A stretch of 64,000 nt of DNA from Thermodesulfobacteriota bacterium (GTDB lineage Bacteria > Desulfobacterota > BSN033 > UBA1163). The translations under genes were made by a program, and so were the position numbers. Each line of letters begins with the position of its first letter. Position 1 is the stretch's first letter. The stretch spans positions 124,001 through 188,000 of the forward strand of contig JAOAHX010000001.1 of assembly GCA_026415035.1 (NCBI GenBank), read 5' to 3'. The notes below the pieces were generated by a model. That model saw only the letters and a program-made list of their open reading frames with translations, did not search any database and had not been told where the DNA came from. This document shows positions 23,528 to 31,706 of this stretch, piece after piece.

Positions 23528-26500
23528 CTAACCCGGTTTGAGCCTTTCTTGGATCACCAGGGGCCAAAGGGCGCTGAACCCGATCATCCAGGCGTCGATG
23601 AAACCAATGGGGGTGACGCCCAACAGCCTCCTCAACCCCGGTAAGAAGGGAATGGCGACCTGGAGGGCCAGGCTGCCTCCCACCGCCACGTTGAGAAATC
23701 GATTCGGCGAAAGTCCTCGGTCCGCCGAACCCAGGCCCAGCAAAGGCTTCTGATCCGACCGACAACTGAGGGCGTGAAGGATCTGGCCGATGCACAGGCT
23801 CATGAAGGCCAGGGTGCTGGCTCGGGGGCCGACCCCGTAGCGCGCCCATCCATATCCATATGCTCCCAGGGCGCCCGCAGACAAAAGGGCCGCAGAGACC
23901 CCGATCCGTTTGAAATCGCCCCTCCGGAGGATCGGCTCCCTCGGATCACGGGGAGGCTGAATAAAGACGTCCGGTTCAGGGGGATCGAGGGCCAACCCCA
24001 GGCCGGGGAAGATGTCCGAGATCAGGTTGATCCAGAGGAGCTGGATCACGTTTAAGGGTGGCCCCGCCCCTCCAAGGGTCGCTGCGCTCATCACCATGAT
24101 CTCGCTGAGATTGGTCGCCAGGAGATAACGGACCGTTTTCTGGATATTGTTGTAAATCGTCCTTCCTTGTCCGATTGCCACCACCATGGTCTGGAGATTG
24201 TCATCCTCCAGCACGACATCCGCCACTTCCCGGGCCACATCGGTTCCGGTCTTGCCCATGGCCACCCCGATGTCGGCGGCCTTCAAGGCGGGACCATCGT
24301 TGATCCCGTCCCCTGTCATGGCAACCACCCGTCCGGCGCTCTGGAGGGCGTGGACGATCTGGAGCTTATGGGCGGGCGTGACCCTCGAAAAGACATGAAC
24401 CTTTTCACACAAGGCCTTCAGGACGTCGGGGTCCATTTGGTTTAGGTGCGTCGAGTCAAGGATCTCCAACGGCCCGTCCCGGCCCAAATTCAGTTCCTTG
24501 CCGATGGCATAGGCGGTGGGGGTCTGATCGCCCGTGATCATGATCGTATCGATGCCCGTGCGATGGAAGGCCGCGATCAGCTCCTTCACGCCGGGCCGCA
24601 CCGGGTCTCCCATGCCGATCAGCCCGACCCAGACCAACCCATCGGTGAGCGAGTCCGCCTCCTCTGGGTTCATCAGCGAGGAGGGGTTTTCGTTTGCCTT
24701 GCCAAGGCCAAAAGCGAAACCCAGAACCCTCAAGGCCTCGCCTGCCATCCGTTGATTCTCCCACTCGATGGCCAGACGGTCTTCTTCAGACAGGGGGACC
24801 TCCTCCCCGTTGATGAGACAACGGCTACAGAGGGACAAGACCTCAAGGGGGTTGCCTTTCAAGGCGAGAAGGGCCAGATTGGGGTCTGGGGTCCGGTGAA
24901 GGGTCATCATGAAATTCCGATTTTCCGAGCGGTGTTGAATGCTCACCAGGGGATATCGAGCCCTCAACTCCTGGATATTGACTCCGACGGCGAGGGCCAA
25001 AGAGAGAAGGGCGTTTTCGGTAGCGGAGCCGGAAACCAGAACCTCCCCGTTCTTTTCGAACACCTCGCTTTCATTGCACAAGACAGAGAGGTGGACCAAT
25101 CTCAAGAGTTCATCGGATTGGTAGGGATGAATCGTCTTCCCGTTTTCCATCAGGCGATCCTGAGAAACTTCGTAGGTCTTGCCGTTCACGTGAACGGCTT
25201 TGATGGACATCCGATTGAGCGTGAGCGTCCCGGTCTTGTCGAGACAGATCGTTTGGACCGATCCCAGGGTCTCCACGGCCTCAAGATGCCGGATCAGGGC
25301 GCGATGCCTCTGCATGTTGCGGACTCCCAGCGCCAGCGTGGTGGTGGCCACAGCCGGAAGCCCTTCGGGAACGGCCGCAACCGCCAGCGAGATGGAGAGT
25401 TTCAGCATCGGCAACAACCCGTATCCCCGGAGAAGGCCGATGAGAAAGATGGCGATGCAGATCGCCGTGCTGAGATAGACAAGCTGCGACCCGACCCTTT
25501 GAAGTTGTCGTTCCATAGGGGTTTGGGGAGGCTTCGAGGCTCCGATCAGCATCTGAATCTGGCCGATTTCCGTATATCTTCCCGTGGCCACAACCACAGC
25601 CAGGCCTTGTCCCCCGGTCACCAGAGTCCCCCGGTAGACCATGTTGTGTCGGTCTGCAAGCGGGAGGCCGGGATCGCCCAAGGGCTCGGTCTCTTTCCCC
25701 ACGGGCAAGCTCTCGCCGGTGAGGGCCGATTCATCTACGCTGAGATGGGAGGTTTCGATCAATCGGGCGTCTGCGGCCACGTAGGTTCCGGGTCGCAGTA
25801 CGAGGAGATCGCCCGGGACGATCTCTCCGACGCCGACCTCTTGAAGCAGCCCGTCCCGTTTCACCAGGGCGGAAGGCCGGACGAGGCTCTTGAGGGAATG
25901 GATGATCCTTTCCGTCTGACTCTCGGTCCAGCATCCTATGGTGGCATTGATGGCCACGACGCTCAGGATCACCAGGGCTTCCACCAAGCCGCCGGTGGCC
26001 AGCGAAATCACCGTGGCCACTCCAAGCAAGGCCACCGGCAAGGATTTGAACTGTTCGATGAAGATCCTCCACTTCGATCGAGGGACGGACTCTGGGAGGA
26101 GATTTGGGCCAAATTTTTTTAACCTCTCCTGAACCCTCTCGCAGGATAAACCGCTGGTCCGATCCGTGCCAAAGTGCTCGATGACCGACTGGGCAGAAAG
26201 GCAATGCCAGGGTCTGCTCTCCTGCTCGGTGGCCCGTCGAATCGATTTTCGCAAAGCTCTCGGAGTGGAAAGGTTTGGAGGGGAGAGGAGGGATTCAGGG
26301 GATCGAACCTCCCGCTCTCCCTCCTGGCAAGGGGAGGAGGAAGGTTTGTTTGGGCTTTGGCGATAAAAGTCGGAGACGATCCTCTCGACCTGGGTCAGGA
26401 GGGTTGGGGTGGAGGTCCCAGGGTCGAAAAGGATAAGGACCTTTCCGGTCAGAAGGTTGATGGAGAAAAGGCGGACTTCCCGTAGGGCGGCTAACCGGAG

Positions 26501-26599
26501 TTCAAGGAATCTTTTGAGAGGCTCAGAGCGGTAAAGGCCGGTGATCTTAATCCTTACCCTGCCCTCTACCGCCGCGTGAACGATTTGAGTCAACCCCAT
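23528..26599 (-). CDS. P2-type cation-transporting ATPase with N-terminal HMA-like domain
   Basis: 1023 residues. Residues 1-80 are an HMA-like ferredoxin fold without the metal-binding CxxC (VEGRVRIKI, LLTGKVLILFD). Then come a Cation_ATPase_N region (WHCLSAQSV), TGES at 294 (actuator), PEGLP at 411 (helix M4), the phosphorylated Asp in DKTGT at 454, KGNP at 581 (nucleotide domain), and TGDGIND at 762. N and E in TNLSE (M5) and N, S, D in INLISD (M6) match the Ca2+ ligands of SERCA pumps. Ca2+ (or Mn2+) transport is inferred. The start is 1 bp after the repeat-protein stop, implying coupling. Confidence 0.88.
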   Translation of the reverse strand: MGLTQIVHAAVEGRVRIKITGLYRSEPLKRFLELRLAALREVRLFSINLLTGKVLILFDPGTSTPTLLTQVERIVSDFYRQSPNKPSSSPCQEGEREVRSPESLLSPPNLSTPRALRKSIRRATEQESRPWHCLSAQSVIEHFGTDRTSGLSCERVQERLKKFGPNLLPESVPRSKWRIFIEQFKSLPVALLGVATVISLATGGLVEALVILSVVAINATIGCWTESQTERIIHSLKSLVRPSALVKRDGLLQEVGVGEIVPGDLLVLRPGTYVAADARLIETSHLSVDESALTGESLPVGKETEPLGDPGLPLADRHNMVYRGTLVTGGQGLAVVVATGRYTEIGQIQMLIGASKPPQTPMERQLQRVGSQLVYLSTAICIAIFLIGLLRGYGLLPMLKLSISLAVAAVPEGLPAVATTTLALGVRNMQRHRALIRHLEAVETLGSVQTICLDKTGTLTLNRMSIKAVHVNGKTYEVSQDRLMENGKTIHPYQSDELLRLVHLSVLCNESEVFEKNGEVLVSGSATENALLSLALAVGVNIQELRARYPLVSIQHRSENRNFMMTLHRTPDPNLALLALKGNPLEVLSLCSRCLINGEEVPLSEEDRLAIEWENQRMAGEALRVLGFAFGLGKANENPSSLMNPEEADSLTDGLVWVGLIGMGDPVRPGVKELIAAFHRTGIDTIMITGDQTPTAYAIGKELNLGRDGPLEILDSTHLNQMDPDVLKALCEKVHVFSRVTPAHKLQIVHALQSAGRVVAMTGDGINDGPALKAADIGVAMGKTGTDVAREVADVVLEDDNLQTMVVAIGQGRTIYNNIQKTVRYLLATNLSEIMVMSAATLGGAGPPLNVIQLLWINLISDIFPGLGLALDPPEPDVFIQPPRDPREPILRRGDFKRIGVSAALLSAGALGAYGYGWARYGVGPRASTLAFMSLCIGQILHALSCRSDQKPLLGLGSADRGLSPNRFLNVAVGGSLALQVAIPFLPGLRRLLGVTPIGFIDAWMIGFSALWPLVIQERLKPG

Positions 26600-26600
26600 A

Positions 26601-27296
26601 TCACGGTTCTGTCCTGGTTCGACCTTTCCGGATAGGTCTCTCTTCTAAACCAGAACCCGTGCTTGGGGGGGTGGTTGAGGGGGTCGATGCCCCGGTCTCC
26701 CTCGGCTTGGGAAGGGCGGCCTGAAGCACATCCTTCACACCCTCCACCACACCGAGCATGACCTCCTTGACAGCCCGGAGGGCGGTGTTGCTGATATGGC
26801 CCGCGGCTTCCACGGCACCCTCGACCGCGACCTTGGCCACCTCCTCTACGTTCCCACCGATCTCCTTGGTCGCCTCGATCAGGCCATCGACAGTCCGCCG
26901 GGCCACGAGGGAGACATCCGCGCCGATCTCCGCCGCTCCCTTGACCGCTCCTCGAATCGTCTGGCCCGCCACGGTGACGACATCCCCGCCGACATCGCTC
27001 ACCCCCATGACCACGCCCTTGGCCACATTCTTGGCGCTCAACATCAAACCCGTCCCAACCTCTTCCGTCGCCTGAATCGCGCCTTTCACCACATCTTTGG
27101 TGAGGGCCAGGCTCTCTTCAGCGGCGGTCCCGGTGGCTTTTAGGGTGTTGGAAACTGTCGACCGCACCAGTGTGACGATCTCCGCCTCAATCTCGCTGAT
27201 CCCTTTGAGGCTTCCGATGATCCCCTCCTTCACCGCCGTGCCGGCTTTGCCTATATCTACACTTGATTCCCCGACCTTCTTTTCTGTCGTATCCAC
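26601..27296 (-). CDS. Amphipathic 22-residue-repeat (LEA/apolipoprotein-like) protein
   Basis: 231 residues. Eight repeats with an exact 22-residue period begin at residues 25, 47, 69, 91, 113, 135, 157 and 179; the consensus is roughly V-x-G-(A/V)-(I/V)-x-(A/G)-(T/A/V)-x-E-(I/V)-G-x-(D/N)-V. Helices of this period (2 x 11) are known to bind lipid surfaces in apolipoproteins, synucleins and LEA proteins. No signal peptide or membrane helix is seen. The tail is Pro/Thr-rich and basic. The GTG start has AGGAGG eight bases upstream. It immediately precedes the ATPase gene. A phasin-like or membrane-coating role is inference. Confidence 0.75.
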   Translation of the reverse strand: MDTTEKKVGESSVDIGKAGTAVKEGIIGSLKGISEIEAEIVTLVRSTVSNTLKATGTAAEESLALTKDVVKGAIQATEEVGTGLMLSAKNVAKGVVMGVSDVGGDVVTVAGQTIRGAVKGAAEIGADVSLVARRTVDGLIEATKEIGGNVEEVAKVAVEGAVEAAGHISNTALRAVKEVMLGVVEGVKDVLQAALPKPRETGASTPSTTPPSTGSGLEERPIRKGRTRTEP

Positions 27297-27423
27297 GATC
27301 TCACCCTCCTTTGATCAAAGTTGAGCCAAAAGGATTCCAAAGAGGATTGAAACCCGTGCTTTTAGGGCAAGGGCTTGCAACCCTGGGAAGGGATGGAGGA
27401 TTCCTCAAGGCCGTAGGAATGCC

Positions 27424-27921
27424 TCATTCTCCTTCGGAAGCTCCTCCCTCTGGTTTCGACTTGAGAAAGAGGTTAAGGCCATACCAGAAAGCGGTATACC
27501 AAGGAATGGCCGAGACATTACCCTTTAGGATCTGGTAGGTTCCTGCCGCAATGAGTGCGATGGAGGCCAGGGCCCCCAGATTGACGGCCCCGCCCGTGAG
27601 CTCCGAAGTCCGACCTTCGAGGGTGCTGAAGGCCCGAATGGCGGCTTGGTGAAAAGAAGCTGCCTCTTTCTTGAGTTGAAGCGCAAACAGGCCCTTATCT
27701 CTGGCAAATTGGGCAAGAGAATCGATATCCAAGTGGTGAAGCAGCAGAATGCTTCCGGTGAGAGGATTGGTCTCGATGCGTTCCACGCCTGAGAGTTGAG
27801 AGAAGGGCGGGGTGATCCTCTCCTGAAAAAAGGGGGCATCCCTTTTTCTGGAAGGAATATGCAATCTCAATCTCCCTGGAGACCGATGCCGTACGAAGGC
27901 GATGGGTAATCCCTCTTCCAT
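27424..27921 (-). CDS. HMA-like domain protein with C-terminal membrane segment
   Basis: 165 residues. Residues 8-70 form an HMA-like domain starting with FVRHRSPGRLRLHIPS and ending with TNPLTGSILLLHH, without any Cys. The C-terminal half has two hydrophobic segments (VNLGALASIALIAAGTYQIL and AIPWYTAFWYGLNLFL) and a charged tail. The same HxxPGRLR motif occurs in the 28771-29142 protein and, altered, in the ATPase N-terminus. GGGAGAGGAG precedes the ATG. It lies 21 bp after the DUF5132-like gene. Confidence 0.72.
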   Translation of the reverse strand: MEEGLPIAFVRHRSPGRLRLHIPSRKRDAPFFQERITPPFSQLSGVERIETNPLTGSILLLHHLDIDSLAQFARDKGLFALQLKKEAASFHQAAIRAFSTLEGRTSELTGGAVNLGALASIALIAAGTYQILKGNVSAIPWYTAFWYGLNLFLKSKPEGGASEGE

Positions 27922-27942
27922 GCTCCTCTCCCTGAGATAAAA

Positions 27943-28242
27943 TTAGCTTTTCAATCCCCCCTCTTCCTTCACCTCCGGGACTGCCATCATCTCGCTCTTG
28001 TGGGCATGGGCCAACTCCGATTTGACCTCTGCGACCAAGTCTTCGACCACCTCTTGGGTCTCTGCCACGATCTCCCTCCCTTTCTCGTAGAGAAGGAATC
28101 CTCCTTTGATAGCCCCCTTGGCCAGAGGTTTGACGATCGTCGCCAGTACCGGAACCACAATCGGAGCGAGAAGTGCCGCACCTATCCCGATGGCTAACCC
28201 CCCCAATATATTTCCTCTCAATCCATTATTAAAAAGGCTCAT
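27943..28242 (-). CDS. DUF5132-like small membrane protein
   Basis: 99 residues: a glycine/alanine-rich hydrophobic segment (ILGGLAIGIGAALLAPIVVPVLATI) followed by VKPLAKGAIKGGFLLYEKGREIVAETQEVVEDLVAEVKSELA-type charged helix (quoted by its character: K/E-rich, about 45 residues). This one-helix-plus-coil layout recalls DUF5132 and the mycobacterial PacL/DUF1490 proteins that scaffold P-type ATPases in membrane patches; the comparison is by architecture only. AGGGGG stands nine bases before the ATG. First gene of the island's minus-strand operon. Confidence 0.65.
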   Translation of the reverse strand: MSLFNNGLRGNILGGLAIGIGAALLAPIVVPVLATIVKPLAKGAIKGGFLLYEKGREIVAETQEVVEDLVAEVKSELAHAHKSEMMAVPEVKEEGGLKS

Positions 28243-28423
28243 GAAAACACCCCCTAACGAGATGGTTTTACCGGTAATTTTACACCCATGGATAGTGAAT
28301 TGCCATGGCCTCTTTCATTAGTTTCCTCCTTTCGGTCAAGCAATTAATTCATTGATATCCTTGAAAACTTTTTACTCGTGGCCCTCCTCTCATTCAGCTT
28401 GCTGAAACGGGTGACTTAAAAAA

Positions 28424-28463
28424 TTTAACCAAAATTTAAGGCCTCCTTCACCAAATTGTAACA
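28424..28463 (+). promoter_or_regulatory. Putative four-repeat Pho box before the zinc-ribbon/HMA pair
   Basis: TTTAACC (28424), TTTAAGG (28435), CTTCACC (28446) and TGTAACA (28457) are in perfect 11-bp register on the plus strand. GATATT at about 28471-28476 could be the -10. The transcript would then begin near 28483, almost at the GTG start codon. Confidence 0.55.
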
Positions 28464-28484
28464 AAGCCGAGATATTTACCATTC

Positions 28485-28829
28485 GTGGAATCCTTCAAAA
28501 TTATAGGGCTTCGATGCCCAAGATGTGATGCCAACGTCATCTATAAATTTGGGAGGTTGAAAACAGGGGAACAAAGGTATCGTTGTGTACTCTGCGGGGT
28601 GCAATTCACTCAAAAGACCACGGTTAAAAAAAGCATCCCCCGCCCCACCTGCTCCATCTGTGGGAGGAAGATGCACCTCTACAAGGAAGACGACCGCTCG
28701 TGGCGATTTCGATGCTCTTTTTATCCTGTATGTAAAACCTATCGGAAGATGATGAAAGGGGAGGCGGAATATGGGGTATTACCTCCATCAGGTACCGGGC
28801 AGATTAAGGATCAGAACCCCACTCTTTAA
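28485..28829 (+). CDS. Double zinc-ribbon protein
   Basis: 114 residues with two four-Cys units. The first (CPRCDANVIYKFG...YRCVLCG) resembles the ribbon of transposase-like and InsA-type proteins; the second (CSICGRKMHLYKE...RCSFYPVC) resembles topoisomerase-type zinc fingers. No catalytic domain follows, so it is not a transposase. The start is GTG with no clear ribosome site, fitting a short or absent leader after the Pho box. Its 3' end overlaps the next gene by 59 bp in another frame. Function unknown; DNA or RNA binding is possible. Confidence 0.65.
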   Translation: MESFKIIGLRCPRCDANVIYKFGRLKTGEQRYRCVLCGVQFTQKTTVKKSIPRPTCSICGRKMHLYKEDDRSWRFRCSFYPVCKTYRKMMKGEAEYGVLPPSGTGQIKDQNPTL

Positions 28830-29142
28830 GGGGAACGAGAAGAAGGCATCCGAGGCCAAGGCGATGATCGAGTCCATCCACGGAGTCCTTTCCACGGCCA
28901 TCAATCCGGTGACGGGAAGCCTCGTGATACACTATGACCCGAATGTGGTTGAACCTGAAACCCTCACCTCTGTTTTAACCCGGTTTGGCTACTTTGATAA
29001 AGCCAAAGCAATCACGAACGAACAATACATCCAAAACGCGGCCACGCAGGCGGGGCAATGGGCATGGAAGGCCATCTTCGGGGCTTTCGCAGATAGCGCC
29101 TTGCAGGGATCACCTTTAGCTGTCCTCACCCTCTTCTTGTAA
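28771..29142 (+). CDS. Small HMA-like domain protein
   Basis: 123 residues. MGYYLHQVPGRLRIRTPLF opens an HMA-like fold (IHGVLSTAINPVTGSLVIHYDP) with no Cys, so it cannot be a classical copper-type metallochaperone. The C-terminus is short and mildly hydrophobic (GSPLAVLTLFL). GGGGAGG lies seven bases before the ATG, inside the zinc-ribbon gene, so translation is probably coupled. The protein is similar to the HMA parts of the 27424-27921 protein and of the ATPase, on the opposite strand of the same island. Confidence 0.72.
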   Translation: MGYYLHQVPGRLRIRTPLFKGNEKKASEAKAMIESIHGVLSTAINPVTGSLVIHYDPNVVEPETLTSVLTRFGYFDKAKAITNEQYIQNAATQAGQWAWKAIFGAFADSALQGSPLAVLTLFL

Positions 29143-29144
29143 AA

Positions 29145-30392
29145 TTATAGGAGGAAGGTACCAGATCTCCTCTTAATCAGAAAAGAGTAGAATTTAGCAA
29201 CCGGGGTCGCCTTTCGTTCGAGGGTTTCGAAATCGACCCGGTAAAGCCCGAACCGGGCATCCATACCCTTTAGCCATTCATAATGGTCCATGAGGGACCA
29301 ATAAAAATAACCCCGGATATCCATCCCCTTTTTCAGGCAACCCTCTAAGATATCGAGATGGCTTTTGATGTACCAATCCTTCTTCCTTCGGTCAGCGGTC
29401 GCGATGCCATTTTCGGTGATCATCACCGGAAGCCCAAAGGTCGAAGCCTCCCTCAGGACTTGTTCGAGGCCTCGCGGATAGATCTCCCAGCCCATATCGG
29501 TTAACCCATTTCCCTCTCTATCCTCGTATCGGAGGGCCACCCCCATGCGACAAAAGGGGTTGAATTGGAGGTGGATGCGCGTATAGTAATTCACCCCGAT
29601 GAAATCCAATTTCCCGCGAAGGGGAAGATCAACCTCAATCTTTTTGAAAATCGGGAAACGAAGCCTTAAACGGCCAATCCGTATGGCCTCCAATAAAGAG
29701 AGGTTGTAATAGCGGTGGGCCACCCTGGCCAAGAATCGATCGAGAGGACTCCATGAGCGGTACGGAGCGAAGACCGCCATGTTTTGAGCCAATCCGACCT
29801 CGGCCTGGGCGTTCCTCCCGTGGAGAATGTCGTAGGCCTCTGCATGGGCAAGAAGGAGGTTTACGTTGGCATGAACATAGGAAGTCTGGTCCTTGACCCC
29901 GGGAGGCATACACCCATCCAGGTAACCACCCAGTAAGAGGACATTGGGTTCGTTGAAGGTGATCCAGTAACGAACCTCCCCGAAAGCCTCGACGATGTGC
30001 TTCACATATTCTGCAAATTTCAAGATGGATTCCTCTCGATGCCAAGGAAATTTTTCAAGAAACCACCTCGGGTGGGTGAAATGATGAAGGGTGATAACCG
30101 GCTCAATCTGCTCTTCTCGAAGGATTCGAACGATCTCCAGGTACCTGCCGAGCGCCATATCATCCCAGCGATCCTGGGCAGGCTGGATTCGACTCCACTC
30201 GATCGAAAACCGATAGGCGTTGACCCCGATCTCTTTGAGGAGTTTTAAATCCTCTTTGTATAAATGATAATGGTGGGTCACGTCCGGATGTGCCCGAAGC
30301 CTCTCGTCCCAGGTCGCCCAATCAGCAAAAGGGGAGCCCTCGATCTGGAAGGCGGAGGTGGCTACTCCCCAGAGGAATTTCCGTTCTCCCAT
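29145..30392 (-). CDS. GH1 family beta-glycosidase
   Basis: 415 residues of the GH1 (beta-alpha)8 barrel, a little shorter than the usual 440-470. The acid/base Glu is in YWITFNEPNV and the nucleophile Glu in VMITENGIA; ATSAFQIEGS, LHHFTHP and WSLMDHYEW are substrate-site segments. No signal peptide, so cytoplasmic. Beta-glucosides are likely substrates, but the exact sugar is unknown; glucolipid turnover is conceivable given the neighbours. GGAGG stands eight bases before the ATG. It converges on the HMA gene (2-bp gap) and diverges from pstS. Confidence 0.88.
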   Translation of the reverse strand: MGERKFLWGVATSAFQIEGSPFADWATWDERLRAHPDVTHHYHLYKEDLKLLKEIGVNAYRFSIEWSRIQPAQDRWDDMALGRYLEIVRILREEQIEPVITLHHFTHPRWFLEKFPWHREESILKFAEYVKHIVEAFGEVRYWITFNEPNVLLLGGYLDGCMPPGVKDQTSYVHANVNLLLAHAEAYDILHGRNAQAEVGLAQNMAVFAPYRSWSPLDRFLARVAHRYYNLSLLEAIRIGRLRLRFPIFKKIEVDLPLRGKLDFIGVNYYTRIHLQFNPFCRMGVALRYEDREGNGLTDMGWEIYPRGLEQVLREASTFGLPVMITENGIATADRRKKDWYIKSHLDILEGCLKKGMDIRGYFYWSLMDHYEWLKGMDARFGLYRVDFETLERKATPVAKFYSFLIKRRSGTFLL

Positions 30393-30490
30393 CGCCTTGC
30401 CTCCGGTTGAGAAATATCCGCGGAAACGATGCTTAGAGCAAGATAGAAGGTAACGCCTCTCTTCCCATTTATCAAATCGGAAATCCCAAA

Positions 30491-30519
30491 TTTAACAGAG
30501 TTGTAACATGGTTGTAATG
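30491..30519 (+). promoter_or_regulatory. Putative distal Pho box of the pst operon
   Basis: TTTAACA, TGTAACA and TGTAATG lie at 30491, 30502 and 30513, exact 11-bp steps. TATTAAT (30526-30532) is a fitting -10. The transcript would carry a leader of about 130 bases before pstS. Confidence 0.6.
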
Positions 30520-30608
30520 AGCTCCTATTAATATTGACGCATCCAGGGTCGCTTCTGGAAGAGAAAAATGATTTCGTCGACGAAGGAGGTGAAGGGGCGT
30601 CGCAAGAT

Positions 30609-30637
30609 TGTAACAGAAATGTAACAAATTTGTAACA
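30609..30637 (+). promoter_or_regulatory. Putative proximal Pho box of the pst operon
   Basis: Three identical TGTAACA heptamers stand at 30609, 30620 and 30631, the cleanest series in the window. CTAATT/TAATTA at about 30646-30652 is a possible -10, giving a very short leader beginning near the AGGAGG of pstS. Confidence 0.7.
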
Positions 30638-30667
30638 AAACACGACTAATTAAAAAGGAGGTAAAAA

Positions 30668-31702
30668 ATGAAAGGGTCTTTAACAATGAAGATTTTGAAG
30701 GTTTTCGGAGTGGGGATCGCCTTAGGGCTGGTCATCGGATGGATGGCCATTGGAGGTCATCCCGGTCAGGCCTCTGCTCAGGAGAAGATCATCAAGATCG
30801 ATGGGTCGAGCACGGTCTATCCCATCACCGAGGCCGTGGCCGAAGAGTTCCAAAAAATGAAAAAAGGAACCATCAAGGTGACCGTCGGGATTTCTGGCAC
30901 GGGCGGAGGATTTAAGAAGTTCACCCGAGGGGAAACCGACATCTCCAACGCCTCCAGGCCCATCGTCAAGAAGGAGATGGAGGCTGCCAAGGAGGCGGGC
31001 ATTGAATTCATCGAATTGCCGATCGCCTATGATGGTCTGGCCGTGATGGTCAACCCGAAAAACACCTGGGTCACCTCGATGACGGTGGCCGAACTGAAAA
31101 AGATCTGGGAGCCCGCGGCAGAGGGAAAGATCGTGAAATGGAATCAAGTCAACCCCGCCTGGCCAGACGTTCCTTTGAAACTCTACGGACCTGGGGTCGA
31201 TTCGGGAACGTTCGACTATTTCACGGAGGCCATCGTCGGAAAATCGAGGTCAAGCCGGGGTGACTTTACCGCCAGTGAGGACGATAACGTCCTCGTCCAG
31301 GGCATCGCCTCCGATCGGGGGGCCCTCGGGTTTTTCGGCTACGCCTACTACGCAGAGAACCCGGACAAGTTGAAACTCGTGGCGATCGACGGCGGAAGGG
31401 GTCCTGTCCTTCCCTCCGAAAAAACGGTCATGGACGGAACCTACACCCCCCTCTCGAGGCCGATCTTCATCTATGTGAACAAGAAGTCCGCCGAACGCCC
31501 TGAGGTAAAGGAGTTTATCGAGTTTTACCTCAGGAACGCCTCCAAGCTGGTCAAACAGGTCAAATATATTCCTCTCCCCGAGAGGGCCTATAAACTGGCC
31601 GAAGAGCGCTTCGCCAGGAAGGTGACCGGGACCGTTTTCGGTGGAGAACCCAAGATCGGGATGAAGATCGAAGAACTGCTGAAGCTCGAGGAGAAAAAAT
31701 AG
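30668..31702 (+). CDS. pstS: Phosphate ABC transporter substrate-binding protein PstS
   Basis: 344 residues: a signal peptide ([20 protein letters not shown], cleavage near ASAQ) and a PstS fold. [40 protein letters not shown] and [10 protein letters not shown] carry the Ser/Thr/Asp residues that bind phosphate. It captures Pi in the periplasm for PstCAB. AGGAGG precedes the ATG at 30668; an ATG six codons later is also possible. Two tandem Pho boxes lie upstream. Confidence 0.96.
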   Translation: MKGSLTMKILKVFGVGIALGLVIGWMAIGGHPGQASAQEKIIKIDGSSTVYPITEAVAEEFQKMKKGTIKVTVGISGTGGGFKKFTRGETDISNASRPIVKKEMEAAKEAGIEFIELPIAYDGLAVMVNPKNTWVTSMTVAELKKIWEPAAEGKIVKWNQVNPAWPDVPLKLYGPGVDSGTFDYFTEAIVGKSRSSRGDFTASEDDNVLVQGIASDRGALGFFGYAYYAENPDKLKLVAIDGGRGPVLPSEKTVMDGTYTPLSRPIFIYVNKKSAERPEVKEFIEFYLRNASKLVKQVKYIPLPERAYKLAEERFARKVTGTVFGGEPKIGMKIEELLKLEEKK

Positions 31703-31706
31703 CTTC

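Noticed and set aside
24446-26122. A 558-codon open frame on the plus strand inside the P-type ATPase gene
   Set aside because: It is a shadow of the ATPase; codon bias in this G+C-rich genome keeps antisense frames open, and the product matches no fold.
28243-28300. A minus-strand Pho box for the DUF5132-like gene (TGTAAAA/CGGTAAA, 11 bp apart)
   Set aside because: Only two poor heptamers, with the register shifted between their best matches; not strong enough to list as a feature.
28485-28829. IS1-type transposase because of the first zinc ribbon
   Set aside because: No catalytic domain, inverted repeats or partner frame; a second zinc ribbon follows instead.
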